Below are positions 19,815-30,112 of a stretch of 61,179 nt of DNA, in pieces. The notes beneath the pieces are model-generated. The model saw nothing but the letters and a program-made list of their open reading frames with translations. It was not told the DNA's origin and searched no databases. The stretch is from Ralstonia sp. TCR112 (GTDB lineage: Bacteria > Pseudomonadota > Gammaproteobacteria > Burkholderiales > Burkholderiaceae). Made by a program: the position numbers and the translations under genes. The number at the start of each line of letters is the position of its first letter. Positions within the stretch are counted from its first letter, which is position 1. The stretch covers positions 1-61,179 of the forward strand of contig NZ_VOSS01000084.1 in the NCBI RefSeq assembly GCF_007997035.1, in the 5' to 3' direction.

Positions 19815-21022
19815 TCGCAGCCGGCATTCCCGAGCGCCGCGCCGTGTGGGCCAACGCGAGCCGCATCCTGTGTGTGCGGCCCGACAACCTGGGCGACGTG
19901 GTGATGACCACGCCCGCCTTTCACGCGCTCAAGGCCGATCAGCAGACGCGCCGTGCGAGCCGTCATCTCACGTTGCTGACGTCGCGCTCCGGCGCCACGG
20001 CCGCACCGCACCTGTCCGACATCGACGACGTGATCGTCTGCGATGTGCCGTGGGCCAAGCACGCCAACGCGGCCGACGCCGACCAGACGCGCGCGCTGGT
20101 CGACACGCTGCGCGACGGCGCATTCGACGCGGCCGTCATCTTTACCGTGCACACGCAGAATCCGCTGCCGGCCGCCATGCTGTGCTTTCTGGCGGGCATT
20201 CCGCTGCGCCTCGCGCATTGCCGCGAGAACCCGTACGCGCTGTTGACCGACTGGATTGCCGACCCCGATGCGCGCATTGCCGCCACCGCGCCCGGCGACG
20301 TGCGCCACGAGGTGCGCCGCCAGTTGGACCTCGTGCAGCACGTGACCGATGTGGCCGCGCATCTGCCGCACAGGCTGCGCTTCAACGTACGCGCGGCGGA
20401 CCGCGATGCCGTGCGCGCCAAGCTGGCCGAGCGCGGCATCACCACCGATGCACCGTGGATCGTCCTGCATCCGGGTGCGACGGCGGCGTCGCGGCGCTAT
20501 CCGCCCGATCGCTTTGCGCATATCGCCTGCACGCTGGCAAACCGCTATGGCTGCCCGGTGCTGGTGACGGGTGCGCCCACCGAGGCCGAACTGGTGCAGC
20601 AGGTGTGCCTGCCGGGGCTGATTGCCGGGCAGCGCGTCATGAACCTGGCCGGGGCACTCACGCTGGGTGAGCTGGCGGCGCTCATTGAGGGCGCAGCGCT
20701 GCTCGTCTCCAACAACAGCGGCCCGGTGCATCTGGCTGCGGCCACGCAGACGCCGGTGGTCGATCTCTACGCGCTGACCAATCCACAGCACACGCCTTGG
20801 GCCGTGCCGCACGCAGTGCTCTCGCACCAGGTGCCGTGCCGCTATTGCTACCGCAGCGTGTGCCCGCTCGGCCATCAGGCTTGCCTGACCGGCGTGACGG
20901 AAGAGGAAGTGGTGGCGGCCGCGCACCCGCTGTGGCAATCGTCGCGCGTCGCGCAGGCGTTATGGCCCGGCGCTGCGATGGCTGCGTCGTCTGTCTCGAA
21001 CGCGCCCACGCCGGTGGCCTGA
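19811..21022 (+). CDS. Family 9 glycosyltransferase (heptosyltransferase-like)
   Basis: A GT-B enzyme of 403 residues. The N-terminal acceptor signature is ILCVRPDNLGDVVMTTPAFHAL (about 18-39). The C-terminal ADP-heptose-site region is LVSNNSGPVHLAAATQTPVVDLYALTNPQHTPW (about 300-335), typical of WaaC/WaaF-like proteins. It ends with a cysteine-containing stretch CRYCYRSVCPLGHQACL, common in the cluster-associated GT9 branch. It overlaps the HAD gene by four bases. A second GT9 lies further along the cluster, so at least two heptose-type transfers are suggested. Acceptor unknown; a lipid A core or another surface glycan is plausible. Confidence 0.9.
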   Translation: MIAAGIPERRAVWANASRILCVRPDNLGDVVMTTPAFHALKADQQTRRASRHLTLLTSRSGATAAPHLSDIDDVIVCDVPWAKHANAADADQTRALVDTLRDGAFDAAVIFTVHTQNPLPAAMLCFLAGIPLRLAHCRENPYALLTDWIADPDARIAATAPGDVRHEVRRQLDLVQHVTDVAAHLPHRLRFNVRAADRDAVRAKLAERGITTDAPWIVLHPGATAASRRYPPDRFAHIACTLANRYGCPVLVTGAPTEAELVQQVCLPGLIAGQRVMNLAGALTLGELAALIEGAALLVSNNSGPVHLAAATQTPVVDLYALTNPQHTPWAVPHAVLSHQVPCRYCYRSVCPLGHQACLTGVTEEEVVAAAHPLWQSSRVAQALWPGAAMAASSVSNAPTPVA

Positions 21023-21070
21023 GCGCCGCCCATGACTTGTATTGACTGAACCGATTGACGGAGCCCCCGC

Positions 21071-22896
21071 ATGGAAGCCAAACCGCTCTACACCCTCGGC
21101 ATCAACGCGGCGTATCACGACTCCTCCGCCACGCTGGTGCGTGACGGTGTGGTGATTGCCGCCGCTGAAGATGAACGCTTCACGCACGTCAAGCACGCCA
21201 AGCGGCCGGTGCCCTTTTCCACCTGGCAGCTGCCGTATCACGCCATCGATTACTGCCTGGCCGAAGCCGGTATCGACCTGGCGCGCGTGGACCACGTCGC
21301 CTACTCCCTCGACCCGGCCCTGCTGACCGACCTGCAGGCGCAGACCCATATCGCGCTGCCGCTGCAGCCGTCGGCGCAGCTGGATCTGCCGCCCGGCGCC
21401 GCGCCGTGGGACCCATTGTTTCTCTCGTACGTGCTGAACGCCCCGCGCCAGCTGGCCGACGGTGCGCCGCATCATCTGCAGGCGCGCTTCGCCAACGTGA
21501 AGCACACCGGACCGTTCCGCTGGTCGTTTGTGGAGCACCACCTGGCCCACGAGGCCAGTGCTTTCCTGGCGGCGCCCTACGACGACTGTGCCGTGCTCAC
21601 GATGGACGGACGCGGCGAGCGCGCGACCACGTCCTACGGCCTCTTCCGCAACGGCGAATACACACGCCTGCAGCAGGTGGACCTGCCGCATTCCCTCGGC
21701 TTGCTTTATGAAGAGGTGACGGACTACCTCGGTTTTCTGCGTTCGTCCGACGAATACAAGGTGATGGCGCTGGCGTCATACGGGGAGCCCCGCTATGTCG
21801 ACGCATTCCACGAAATGGTGCGCGTTGACCCGGACGGCCGCTACACCGTGGCACCGCTGCGCCTGGAAGAGCGCTTCGGCCCGCCACGCCAGCGTGGCGG
21901 CCCGATGGAACCGCGCCACTTTGACATCGCGCGTTCGCTCCAGCAGGTGCTGGAAGAGACGGTGCTGACGATGAGCCAGTGGCTGCACCAGGCCACCGGC
22001 GCGCGCAACCTGGCCATGGCCGGCGGCGTGGCGCTCAACTGCGTGATGAACGCGCGCATCCGCGACCGCGGCCCGTTCGAAAACGTCTGGGTGCAGCCAG
22101 CGGCCGGCGATGCCGGCACGTCGCTTGGCGCCGCGCTGTGGACGGATTACCAGGCGCGCGGCAACAAGCAGCGCCTGTGGAAGATGGACCACGCCTATCT
22201 CGGCCCGTCGTATGCCGATGAAGAGATCGAGCAGTTCCTGACGTGGTCGAAGCTGCCGTTCGAGCGTCTGGACAACATTGCCGAGCAGACCGCCGAGCTG
22301 CTGGCGCAGGGCCAGGTGATCGGCTGGTTCCAGGGGCGCATGGAGTTCGGCCCGCGCGCGCTCGGTGCGCGGTCCATCCTCGCTTCGCCCATCCCCGCCG
22401 ACATGCAGGCGCGGCTGAACGAGATCAAGGACCGCGAAGACTTCCGCCCCGTCGCCCCGGTGGTGATGGAAGAGCGCGCCGCCGACTGGTTTGTCGGTGC
22501 ACAGGTCGCGCCGTTCATGCTGTTCATCTTCGACGTGCGCGAAGACCGGGCCAAGCAGATCCCGGCGGTGCGCCACGTCGACGGCACCGCGCGCGTGCAG
22601 ACCGTCAACCGCCGCCAGCATCCGCTGTATTACGACCTGCTGGCGCGTTCGAGCGTCGCACCGGTGTGCCGATCCTGGTCAACACGTCGTTCAACACGCG
22701 CGGCGAGCCCATGGTGTGCAGCCCGCGCGATGCGGTGGAATCGTTCTGGACATCGCCGCTCGACGCGCTGGTGATCGGGCCGTTCCTGCTGCGCAAGACG
22801 GCCCTGCGCCCGGAGCAATCGCAGACCCAGGGAGACGGTGCCGTGCGCAATGTCGACGGGCTGCGGCGCGTGCCCGGCCTGGCGGGGGTCGCATGA
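21071..22896 (+). CDS. NodU/CmcH-type carbamoyltransferase (frame broken near 22647)
   Basis: Transfers a carbamoyl group, usually to a sugar hydroxyl, via carbamoyl-adenylate. The Kae1-like N-domain opens YTLGINAAYHDSSATLV and carries the metal-binding EHHLAHEASAF near residue 156. The C-terminal domain shows GRMEFGPRALGARSILA and FRPVAPVVMEE. The frame then fails at about 22645-22649, where one base is missing, and the true ending NTSFNTRGEPMVCSPRDAVESFW continues in the next frame to the stop at 22896. Repair gives 608 residues, the usual length. It starts 48 bases after the GT9 and overlaps the next gene by four bases. Its presence implies that the glycan made here carries a carbamate, as in NodU-modified Nod factors or carbamoylated LPS. 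Confidence 0.87.
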
Positions 22897-23944
22897 ACCA
22901 GCCGATGCCGTTTGACGTGTCGTCGGTCACGCCCGTGCAAGGGGCGCCCGCCATGTCCGTCGTGATTGCCACATGGCGACGCCCGCAGATGCTGCAACGC
23001 TGCCTGGACGGCCTGCGGGCGCAGACGTTCGACGCGCACCGCCTGGAACTGGTCGTGGCAGACGACGGCCCGGACGACGCCACCCGCGCGGTCGTGGACG
23101 GCTTTGCCGCTGCGGCCCCCGGCTGGCGCGTGCAGTACGTGCCCGTGCGCGAAACGCAAGGCCCCGCCGCCGCACGCAACCGCGGCTGGCGCGCCGCCAC
23201 CGGCGACATCATCGCCTTCACCGACGACGACACCATTCCGGCGCCCACGTGGCTGGCGGAAGGCTGGCGCATCATGACCACGGCCGAGGGCGTTGCCGGT
23301 GCTGAGAACGGCGGCCCGCCCGACGCCGCCACCGGCGCAGTCCGCATGCCGTTGCCGGAGCGTCCGACGGACTACGAGCGCGACGCCAGCGGCCTCACCC
23401 GCGCCGAATTCGTCACCGCCAACTGCTTTGTACGGCGCGCGATGCTGGAGCGCGTCGGCGGCTTTGACGAGCGCTTCCGGCTGGCGTGGCGGGAAGACTC
23501 CGATCTGCAGTTCCGCATTCTCGATGCAGGCGGGCGCATCGTGCAGGCGCCGCGCGCACTGATGCACCACCCGTGCGGCCAGCGCCCTGGGGCGTGAGCG
23601 TGTCGCAGCAGCGCAAGGTGTTTTACGACGCGCTGCTCTACAAGAAGCATCCCCGGCTTTACCGCACGCGCATCCGGCCGGTGCCGCCGTGGCATTACTA
23701 CGGTGTGGGGGCGGCCGTGGTGGTTGCAGTGGCCGCGCTGGCCGCGCACTTGCCGTGGGTGGCTGCTGCAGCCGCCCTGGTCTGGCTGGCGCTCACGCTG
23801 CGCTTCACGGCCATGCGGCTGCGCGGCACCGCACACACCGCGCGGCATGTGCTGGAAATGTTTTGGACATCCATCGCCATTCCGCCCCTGGCGCTGTACT
23901 GGCGCTTGCGCGGTGCATGGCATTTCCGGGTCTGGTTCCTATGA
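22893..23944 (+). CDS. Family 2 glycosyltransferase with C-terminal membrane segments (frame broken near 23572)
   Basis: An inverting GT-A enzyme: SVVIATWRRPQMLQRCLDGL (about 22-41), VADDGPDDATRAVV, the DXD-like DDDTIP (about 112) and RLAWREDSDLQFRIL, the acceptor ED motif. The first frame ends early at 23597. Adding one base at about 23570-23574 (CCGTGCGG for CCGGTGCGG) continues the protein as MHHPVRPAPWGVSVSQQRKVF and through two hydrophobic helices (YYGVGAAVVVAVAALAAHLP and AAAALVWLALTLRF) to 23944, for 350 residues in all. The helices would tether it to the cytoplasmic membrane. Both ends overlap neighbours by four bases (ATGA), so it is embedded in the operon. Confidence 0.85.
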
Positions 23945-25085
23945 CGCCCGCTGCTGAACTCCTGCGCGGCGCACGCCGCATCGCCGTCTTTCGCGCCTTG
24001 CAACTCGGCGACATGCTGTGTGCCGTGCCGGCCCTGCGCGCGCTGCGGGCCGCTGCACCCCAGGCGCACATCACGCTGGTGGGCCTGCCATGGGCGCGCC
24101 AGTTCCAACAGCGCTATGCCGATCTGCTGGACGACTTTGTCGCCTTTCCGGGCGGCGACGGCTTTCCGGAAGCCGGGCCGGCCGATGCAGAAGCGACACA
24201 CGCGTTCTATGCCGGCATGCGGGCACGCTGCCTGGATGTCGCCATCCAGCTGCACGGCAGCGGGCCGCAATCGACGGAGGTGGTCCGCCAGTTTGGTGCG
24301 CACCATGTGTTCGGGTTTCAGCCCAGCGGGGCGATCGCGCGACAGGCCAACGCAGGGCTGCTCCCGTGGCCGACGCAGTTGCCCGAGGCGCAACGCCTGC
24401 TGGCGTTGCTCAATCACCTGGGGGCGCCGGCGGTGCCGGCCACACCGGACTTTCCGCTCCTGCGCGAAGACTATGCCGAGCGCTTGCGCTCCTGCGCCAT
24501 CAAGCCCTGGACCGCGACCGCCTTGTCTGCCTGCACCCGGGCGCGCGCATGCCCACGCGGCGCTGGTGGCCGGAGCGCTTCGCGGCAGTGGCCGACACGC
24601 TCATCGTCAGCGGGTTTCATGTAGTGATCACCGGTGCGGCATCGGAGGCGGCACTCGCCGAAGAAGTCCGCAGCCACATGCGCCAGCGTGCGGCCTCTGT
24701 GGTGGGGCAAACCTCGCTTGGCGGGCTCGCGGCACTGCTGCGGCTGTCGCGCCTGCTCATCTGCAACGACACCGGCGTGTCGCACGTGGCGGCGGCGGTG
24801 CGCGCGCCCAGTCTCGTCATTGCCTGCGGCAGCGACGTGGAACGCTGGGCGCCGGCAGACCGCACGCTGCACCGCGTGCTGGCCGCGGACCCGCCGTGCC
24901 GGCCGTGCATGCATTGGACGTGCCCCACCGGGCATGAATGCGCGCGCGATGTGCCGGCGCGTCAGGTGCTGGACGCCGCGTATGCCGCGCTGTTCGACCC
25001 CGACGTCCACCTGCGCGCCTCTTACGCGCCCCAGGCTGCCGAGTCCCGAAACGCATCGCACACGATCGAGAATTCCACCTCATGA
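23941..25085 (+). CDS. Second family 9 glycosyltransferase (frame broken near 24488)
   Basis: The N-terminal half, starting MTPAAELLRGARRIAVFRALQLGDMLCAVPALRALR, is a GT9 acceptor domain. The C-terminal half lies in another frame, from LVCLHPGARMPTRRWWPERF to CNDTGVSHVAAAVRAPSLVIACGSDVERWAP, the donor site, and a Cys-rich CRPCMHWTCPTGHEC. One base is missing at about 24485-24491; repair gives 381 residues. It overlaps both neighbours by four bases. Together with the GT9 at 19811 it suggests two heptose-like additions. If the break is real, neither fragment would be active because the two GT-B domains are separated. Confidence 0.85.
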
Positions 25086-26070
25086 CCCACCCCACGCGAC
25101 AACGCCTGCGCATCCTGACGTGGCACGTGCACGGCAACTACCTGTACTACTTGTCGCAGGTGCCGCACGACTTCTATCTTGTGACGCGGCCGCCCGATGC
25201 CTCGGGCCGCGTGCCGCCCGGTAACGCGGGCAAGGTCGGCGCGCTGCCCTGGGGTGACAACGTGCACGAAGTCCCGTTCGACGCCGTTGCCGGGCAGCAC
25301 TTCGATGCGGTGCTGTACCAATCGCGCGCGCATTGGGAAAACGATCGCCTCTCGGTCCTCAGTGCCGCGCAGCGGGCGTTGCCCACGATCTATCTCGAAC
25401 ACGATCCGCCGCAGGAACACCCCACCAACACGCTGCACTGGGTGCAAGACCCCAACGTGCTGCTGGTGCATGTGACGCCGTTCAACGCGTTGATGTGGGA
25501 CAGCGGCATCACGCCCGCACGCGTGATCGAACACGGCGTGCACTTGCCCGTGCCGGCGACCTACACCGGCGAGCTCGAGCGCGGCATCGTGGTCGTGAAT
25601 CATCTGCACAAGCGCGGGCGGCGGCTGGGTGCCGACGTGTTCCAGTCGCTGCGCCAGCACGTGCCGCTTGATCTGGTCGGCATGGGGGCGGAAGCCGCGG
25701 GCGGGATCGGCGAAGTCGGCAACCTCGACCTGCCCACCTTCTGCGCGCGCTACCGCTTCTTCTTCAACCCGATCCGCTACACCAGCCTGGGCCTGGCCGT
25801 GGTGGAAGCGATGACCATCGGCATGCCGATCGTCGGCCTGGCCACCACGGAGATGAGCACGGTCATTCGCAACGGCCACAACGGCTACGTCGATACCAGC
25901 CCCGATGCACTGGCAGGCGTCATGCAGACGCTGCTGCGCGATCCGGCCCTGGCCCGCCGCTGGGGCGACGCAGCGCGCGAGACGGCTCGCACGCGTTTCG
26001 GCATCGACCGCTTCGTCGCCGATTGGCTGGACGCGTTTGCCACCGTCATGGAAAACAGGAAGGAGGCGGC

Positions 26071-26074
<4 letters not shown>
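25082..26074 (+). CDS. Glycosyltransferase, GT4-like
   Basis: The protein has 330 residues, opening [27 protein letters not shown]. The middle has [19 protein letters not shown], and the C-terminal domain has [30 protein letters not shown], the E-x7-E-like donor motif of GT-B family 4, followed by NGHNGYVD. The N-terminal domain is shorter than usual. It overlaps the GT9 stop and the next gene's start by four bases each (ATGA). A cytosolic enzyme that adds a sugar to the growing glycan is the natural reading; donor and acceptor cannot be assigned. Confidence 0.85.
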
Positions 26075-27079
<1,005 letters not shown>

Positions 27080-27093
<14 letters not shown>

Positions 27094-27110
27094 GCTTCCG
27101 GCCGGCACGG
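27080..27110. terminator. Hairpin at the convergent ends of two glycan transcripts
   Basis: An 11-base-pair perfect stem (CCGTGCCGGCC / GGCCGGCACGG) with a 9-base loop spans the stop codon of the UDP-glucuronate decarboxylase gene. It lies just before the stop of the convergent GT2 at 27119. There is no T tract. It probably serves both directions. Confidence 0.6.
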
Positions 27111-27118
27111 CCACCGGG

Positions 27119-28042
27119 CTAGCCGATCGACAGTGTGGGGATGGCGCGGCGGCGCTGGCGGTCGGCGTCCATCTGCCGCCACAGCGCCACGGTGGTCGGC
27201 TGCACGGTATGCCGGCGCAGCAATGCGCGCGGCAGGCGCACCAGCGCGGCCGGCAACGCCTCGGCAAGCACGCCCTGTTCGGCCATCGCGCGGATGGCGC
27301 GGCCCGTGACCCGCCAGGCCAGGTCGAGCGGCAACCGCAGCCACGCACTCAGCATCTCGTTGCGCGCGAGCAGTGCACGGCGCTGCTTCACATCACGCAC
27401 CGGCGATGGGTTGTGGTGCGTGACCACCTCGCGGCAGTAGACGATACGCCAGCCCGCGTCGACCAGGTCGAGCGCCAGCACGCTTTCTTCACCGCCGATA
27501 AAGAGGTCGCGCCGGTAGCCGCCGGCCTCGGTAAAGGCACGCGTGCGCGCCACGCAAGCGCCGGCCATGAAGCCGAGCAGCGCGGGGCCAGGCAGTCCAT
27601 CGGAAGGCAACGTGCTGGTGGCCATGGGCTCGCACGCAGTGTCGTCGCGGCGCGTCGGGCCGACCACCACGTGCGCCGCCACCACGCCCACCGACGGATA
27701 CCGCTGCAGCACGTCGACCGCACGTGCCACGGAGCCCGGCAGCCACGCGGTGTCGTCATCGCAGAAGGCAACGTAAGGCGTATCGATGCTGGCCACGCCA
27801 AAGTTGCGACCGGCTGCGCCGTAGTTGCGCGGCGCGCGCACGACGGCGACGTCGGGAAAGCGCGCGGCGATCTGGTCGGCGGTGCCGTCGGTGGAGCCGT
27901 TGTCCACCACCACGATCGGCCACGGCTCCTCCAGCGCCACCAGCTTGCCCAGCGTCTCGAGGACGGTGGCTGCGCGGTTGTACGTCAGCACGACGATGGA
28001 ACACGGTGCCTGCGCCCTGCGGGCGTCATCCAACGGTTGCAT
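27119..28042 (-). CDS. Family 2 glycosyltransferase
   Basis: The product has 307 residues. The GT-A core is clear: SIVVLTYNRAATVLETLGKL (about 15-34), VVVDNGSTDGTADQI, NYGAAGRNFGV, FCDDDTAW (the DXD metal site, about 96), GEESVLALDLVDAGWRI and HHNPSPVRD. The C-terminal 90 residues are basic and helical. AAGGAG on the minus strand lies nine bases before the ATG at 28042, inside the end of the PIG-L gene (17-base overlap), so the two are translationally coupled. It is last gene of the run dehydrogenase, deacetylase, GT2. A nearby plus-strand cluster of similar function converges on it, suggesting one glycan built from both transcripts. Confidence 0.88.
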   Translation of the reverse strand: MQPLDDARRAQAPCSIVVLTYNRAATVLETLGKLVALEEPWPIVVVDNGSTDGTADQIAARFPDVAVVRAPRNYGAAGRNFGVASIDTPYVAFCDDDTAWLPGSVARAVDVLQRYPSVGVVAAHVVVGPTRRDDTACEPMATSTLPSDGLPGPALLGFMAGACVARTRAFTEAGGYRRDLFIGGEESVLALDLVDAGWRIVYCREVVTHHNPSPVRDVKQRRALLARNEMLSAWLRLPLDLAWRVTGRAIRAMAEQGVLAEALPAALVRLPRALLRRHTVQPTTVALWRQMDADRQRRRAIPTLSIG

Positions 28043-28748
28043 GATCGGGTTCTCCTTGCTTGGGTTCCAGCAGCCAGAAACGTTCGGGCTGGTGCAGGTC
28101 TTCCACGCCGCCGGGGCCGAACGCGCGCAACTGGCTGGCGTAGCAGGCCACGGCGCGGCGCTTCTGGCGACCATCGACGGCCGTGACGGGCGACACCGGC
28201 GTGGCCACAATGTCCTGCGCGGCCAGTGCAACGATGCGGTCCTGCACGGCACCGCGCCCCCGCCGGTACAGCGCATCCTCATAGCCGATCCAGAGCCGTT
28301 GCGGCAGCTTGCGCAGCAGCAGCAACGCCGCTTCGTGCACGAGGACGTGGTCGCTGTGGAACAGCCCCAGCGGCACGAACACCGCGTCTGCCGCGCGCCT
28401 TTCCACCAGCCGGTAGAGCGCTCGCTCCAGTTCGGCCACGGTGGGCGTCTGCCCGTACTGGCTGTCGCAAAAACCGAGGTGATGCACCGTAGCGCTGACC
28501 TGCGCGTGCGCCTGCGCATCCTCCAGCCTGCGCGCCGCCACAGCCTGGGTGGAATCGGCAAAGCCCGCCTCCTGGTCCCAGGTCGTTGAGACCGGTGTTT
28601 CCGGCGCGCCACCAAACACCGTGACCGTGCGGCTGCCGTGATGCGCCGCGAGCAACGCACCGCACGAGAAAATCGCGTCGTCAAAGTGCGGCGAGATCAC
28701 CAGCACCGGCCCGAGGCTGGCGACGCGATCGTGCAGCGCCCGGCTCAT
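28026..28748 (-). CDS. PIG-L/LmbE family deacetylase
   Basis: A zinc-dependent amidohydrolase-like enzyme of 240 residues. Metal ligands are in VISPHFDDAIFSCGALL (HxDD, about 18-34) and GLFHSDHVLVHEA (HxxH region, about 128-140). Family members remove acetyl groups from N-acetylglucosamine on lipids or small glycosides (PIG-L, MshB, BshB). The partner of a GT2 here suggests deacetylation of a transferred amino sugar. MshB/BshB pairing with a GT4 of MshA type (17090) is a tempting parallel, but no cysteine ligase is in the window. The ATG overlaps the dehydrogenase stop (ATGA), and its end overlaps GT2 by 17 bases. Confidence 0.88.
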   Translation of the reverse strand: MSRALHDRVASLGPVLVISPHFDDAIFSCGALLAAHHGSRTVTVFGGAPETPVSTTWDQEAGFADSTQAVAARRLEDAQAHAQVSATVHHLGFCDSQYGQTPTVAELERALYRLVERRAADAVFVPLGLFHSDHVLVHEAALLLLRKLPQRLWIGYEDALYRRGRGAVQDRIVALAAQDIVATPVSPVTAVDGRQKRRAVACYASQLRAFGPGGVEDLHQPERFWLLEPKQGEPDHATVG

Positions 28749-30016
28749 GCCCGTGAGGCGCCGGGCGTGCGAGCGCCGTCAGTGGCTTGCGGGTCCAGCT
28801 TGACCTTCATCCAGCCGGGTTCACGCGTGTCAAAGGCGCGGTAGGCATCGAGCGCCGCCGCCATCGGCTCGCGCACAGACAGCACGGCCGCCGGATCGAT
28901 GGCGCCCGTGCGCACCAATTCCACGAGCTTGGGCAGATAGCGCCGGTGGTTGCAGTTGCCCATGCGGATGGTGAGGTTCTTGTTCATCGCCATGCCGATC
29001 GGGAACGTCGTGTCGTTGGGCGGGTACACGCCGATGATCGACAGCGTGCCCGCCTTGGCAAGGCCTTCGACGGCCCAGCGCAGCGCTTGCGAGGGCGCAT
29101 CGCCGGCTTGCCACGGTGCGTTCTCGTTGGCATCGGAAACGGCACCCGTGCCGCGTGCTTGCGGGGTGGTGGCTTTGCGCTCGGCGGCAAACGCTTCGGC
29201 CGTCTTGTCGTCGGGCCGGGCAGGGCCGTGGTCGGCATGCTGGGCGTCCACGCCCACGGCGTCGATCGCACAATCCACGCCAATGCCGCCGGTGAGCCGG
29301 CGCAACGCCTGCACGGGGTCTTCACGTTCGAAGTCGATCACCTCGGCGCCTTGGGCGCGCGCCATGTCGAGTCGGTCCGCCAGGTGGTCCACCGCAAAGA
29401 TGCGCCCCGCGCCCATCAGCTTGGCGGAGGCGATCACAAACTGCCCGACCGGCCCTGCGCCGAACACGGCAACGGTATGGCCCGGCTTGATGTTGGCCAG
29501 ATCGGCGCCGAAGTAGCCGGTGGGGAAAATGTCCGACAGCAGAATGGCCTGGTCGTCCGACACCTCGTCGGGCAGCTTGACGAGGTTGACGTGCGCAAAC
29601 GGTACACGCGCCTTTTCGGCCTGCAGGCCGTCGAAGCCGCCGGCTTCCTCCGGGCCGCCGTAGAACGACGTGCCGGCCAGATGCCCGTGCGGATTCGCCA
29701 CATCACATTGCGCGGTATAGCCGGCACGGCAATATGCGCACGCGCCGCATGCAATGGTGGACGGAATCACCACCCGATCGCCGACCGACAAGTTGCGCAC
29801 GTCGTCGCCGAGTGCTTCCACCACGCCTACACCTTCGTGGCCGAGGATGCGCCCCTCCTTCACATCGGCCATGGTGCCGCGTACGAAGTGCAGATCCGTC
29901 CCGCAGATGGCGCTGGCCGTGAGGCGCACGATGGCGTCGGTGGGCTCGCGCAGTGTCGGCTCGGGCACGTCTTCCAGACGAATGTCGCCGATGCCGTGAA
30001 ATACGACAGCTTTCAT
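28745..30016 (-). CDS. Zinc-dependent alcohol/formaldehyde dehydrogenase-like protein
   Basis: A medium-chain dehydrogenase of 423 residues. Catalytic zinc ligands lie in AICGTDLHFVRG and GHEGVGVVEA. A structural zinc loop CGACAYCRAGYTAQC has four cysteines. The NAD-binding glycines are in VAVFGAGPVGQFV. An insert of about 60 residues before LSIIGVYPPNDTTFPIG, and the ending RMGNCNHRRYLPKLVELV, match the branch related to glutathione-independent formaldehyde dehydrogenase (FdhA-like). True substrate unknown. The frame runs on to 30100, but the family N-terminus MKAVVFHGIGDIRLED begins at 30016. It overlaps the PIG-L gene by four bases and lies 96 bases after the NRAMP-like gene. Confidence 0.87.
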   Translation of the reverse strand: MKAVVFHGIGDIRLEDVPEPTLREPTDAIVRLTASAICGTDLHFVRGTMADVKEGRILGHEGVGVVEALGDDVRNLSVGDRVVIPSTIACGACAYCRAGYTAQCDVANPHGHLAGTSFYGGPEEAGGFDGLQAEKARVPFAHVNLVKLPDEVSDDQAILLSDIFPTGYFGADLANIKPGHTVAVFGAGPVGQFVIASAKLMGAGRIFAVDHLADRLDMARAQGAEVIDFEREDPVQALRRLTGGIGVDCAIDAVGVDAQHADHGPARPDDKTAEAFAAERKATTPQARGTGAVSDANENAPWQAGDAPSQALRWAVEGLAKAGTLSIIGVYPPNDTTFPIGMAMNKNLTIRMGNCNHRRYLPKLVELVRTGAIDPAAVLSVREPMAAALDAYRAFDTREPGWMKVKLDPQATDGARTPGASRA

Positions 30017-30112
30017 GATTGACCCCTGGTTGGTGAACAGGACACCGCACTTGTTGCGCGGTTTCGCCCAAGACACGCAACCCCGGTGCCTGCGCGGCAA
30101 CCCGGCGGCCTG

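Noticed and set aside
28041..28684. Reading the GT2 at 27119 as a 521-residue protein from 28684
   Set aside because: The upstream part is an out-of-frame copy of the PIG-L gene; the GT2 core starts at 28042 with AAGGAG before it.
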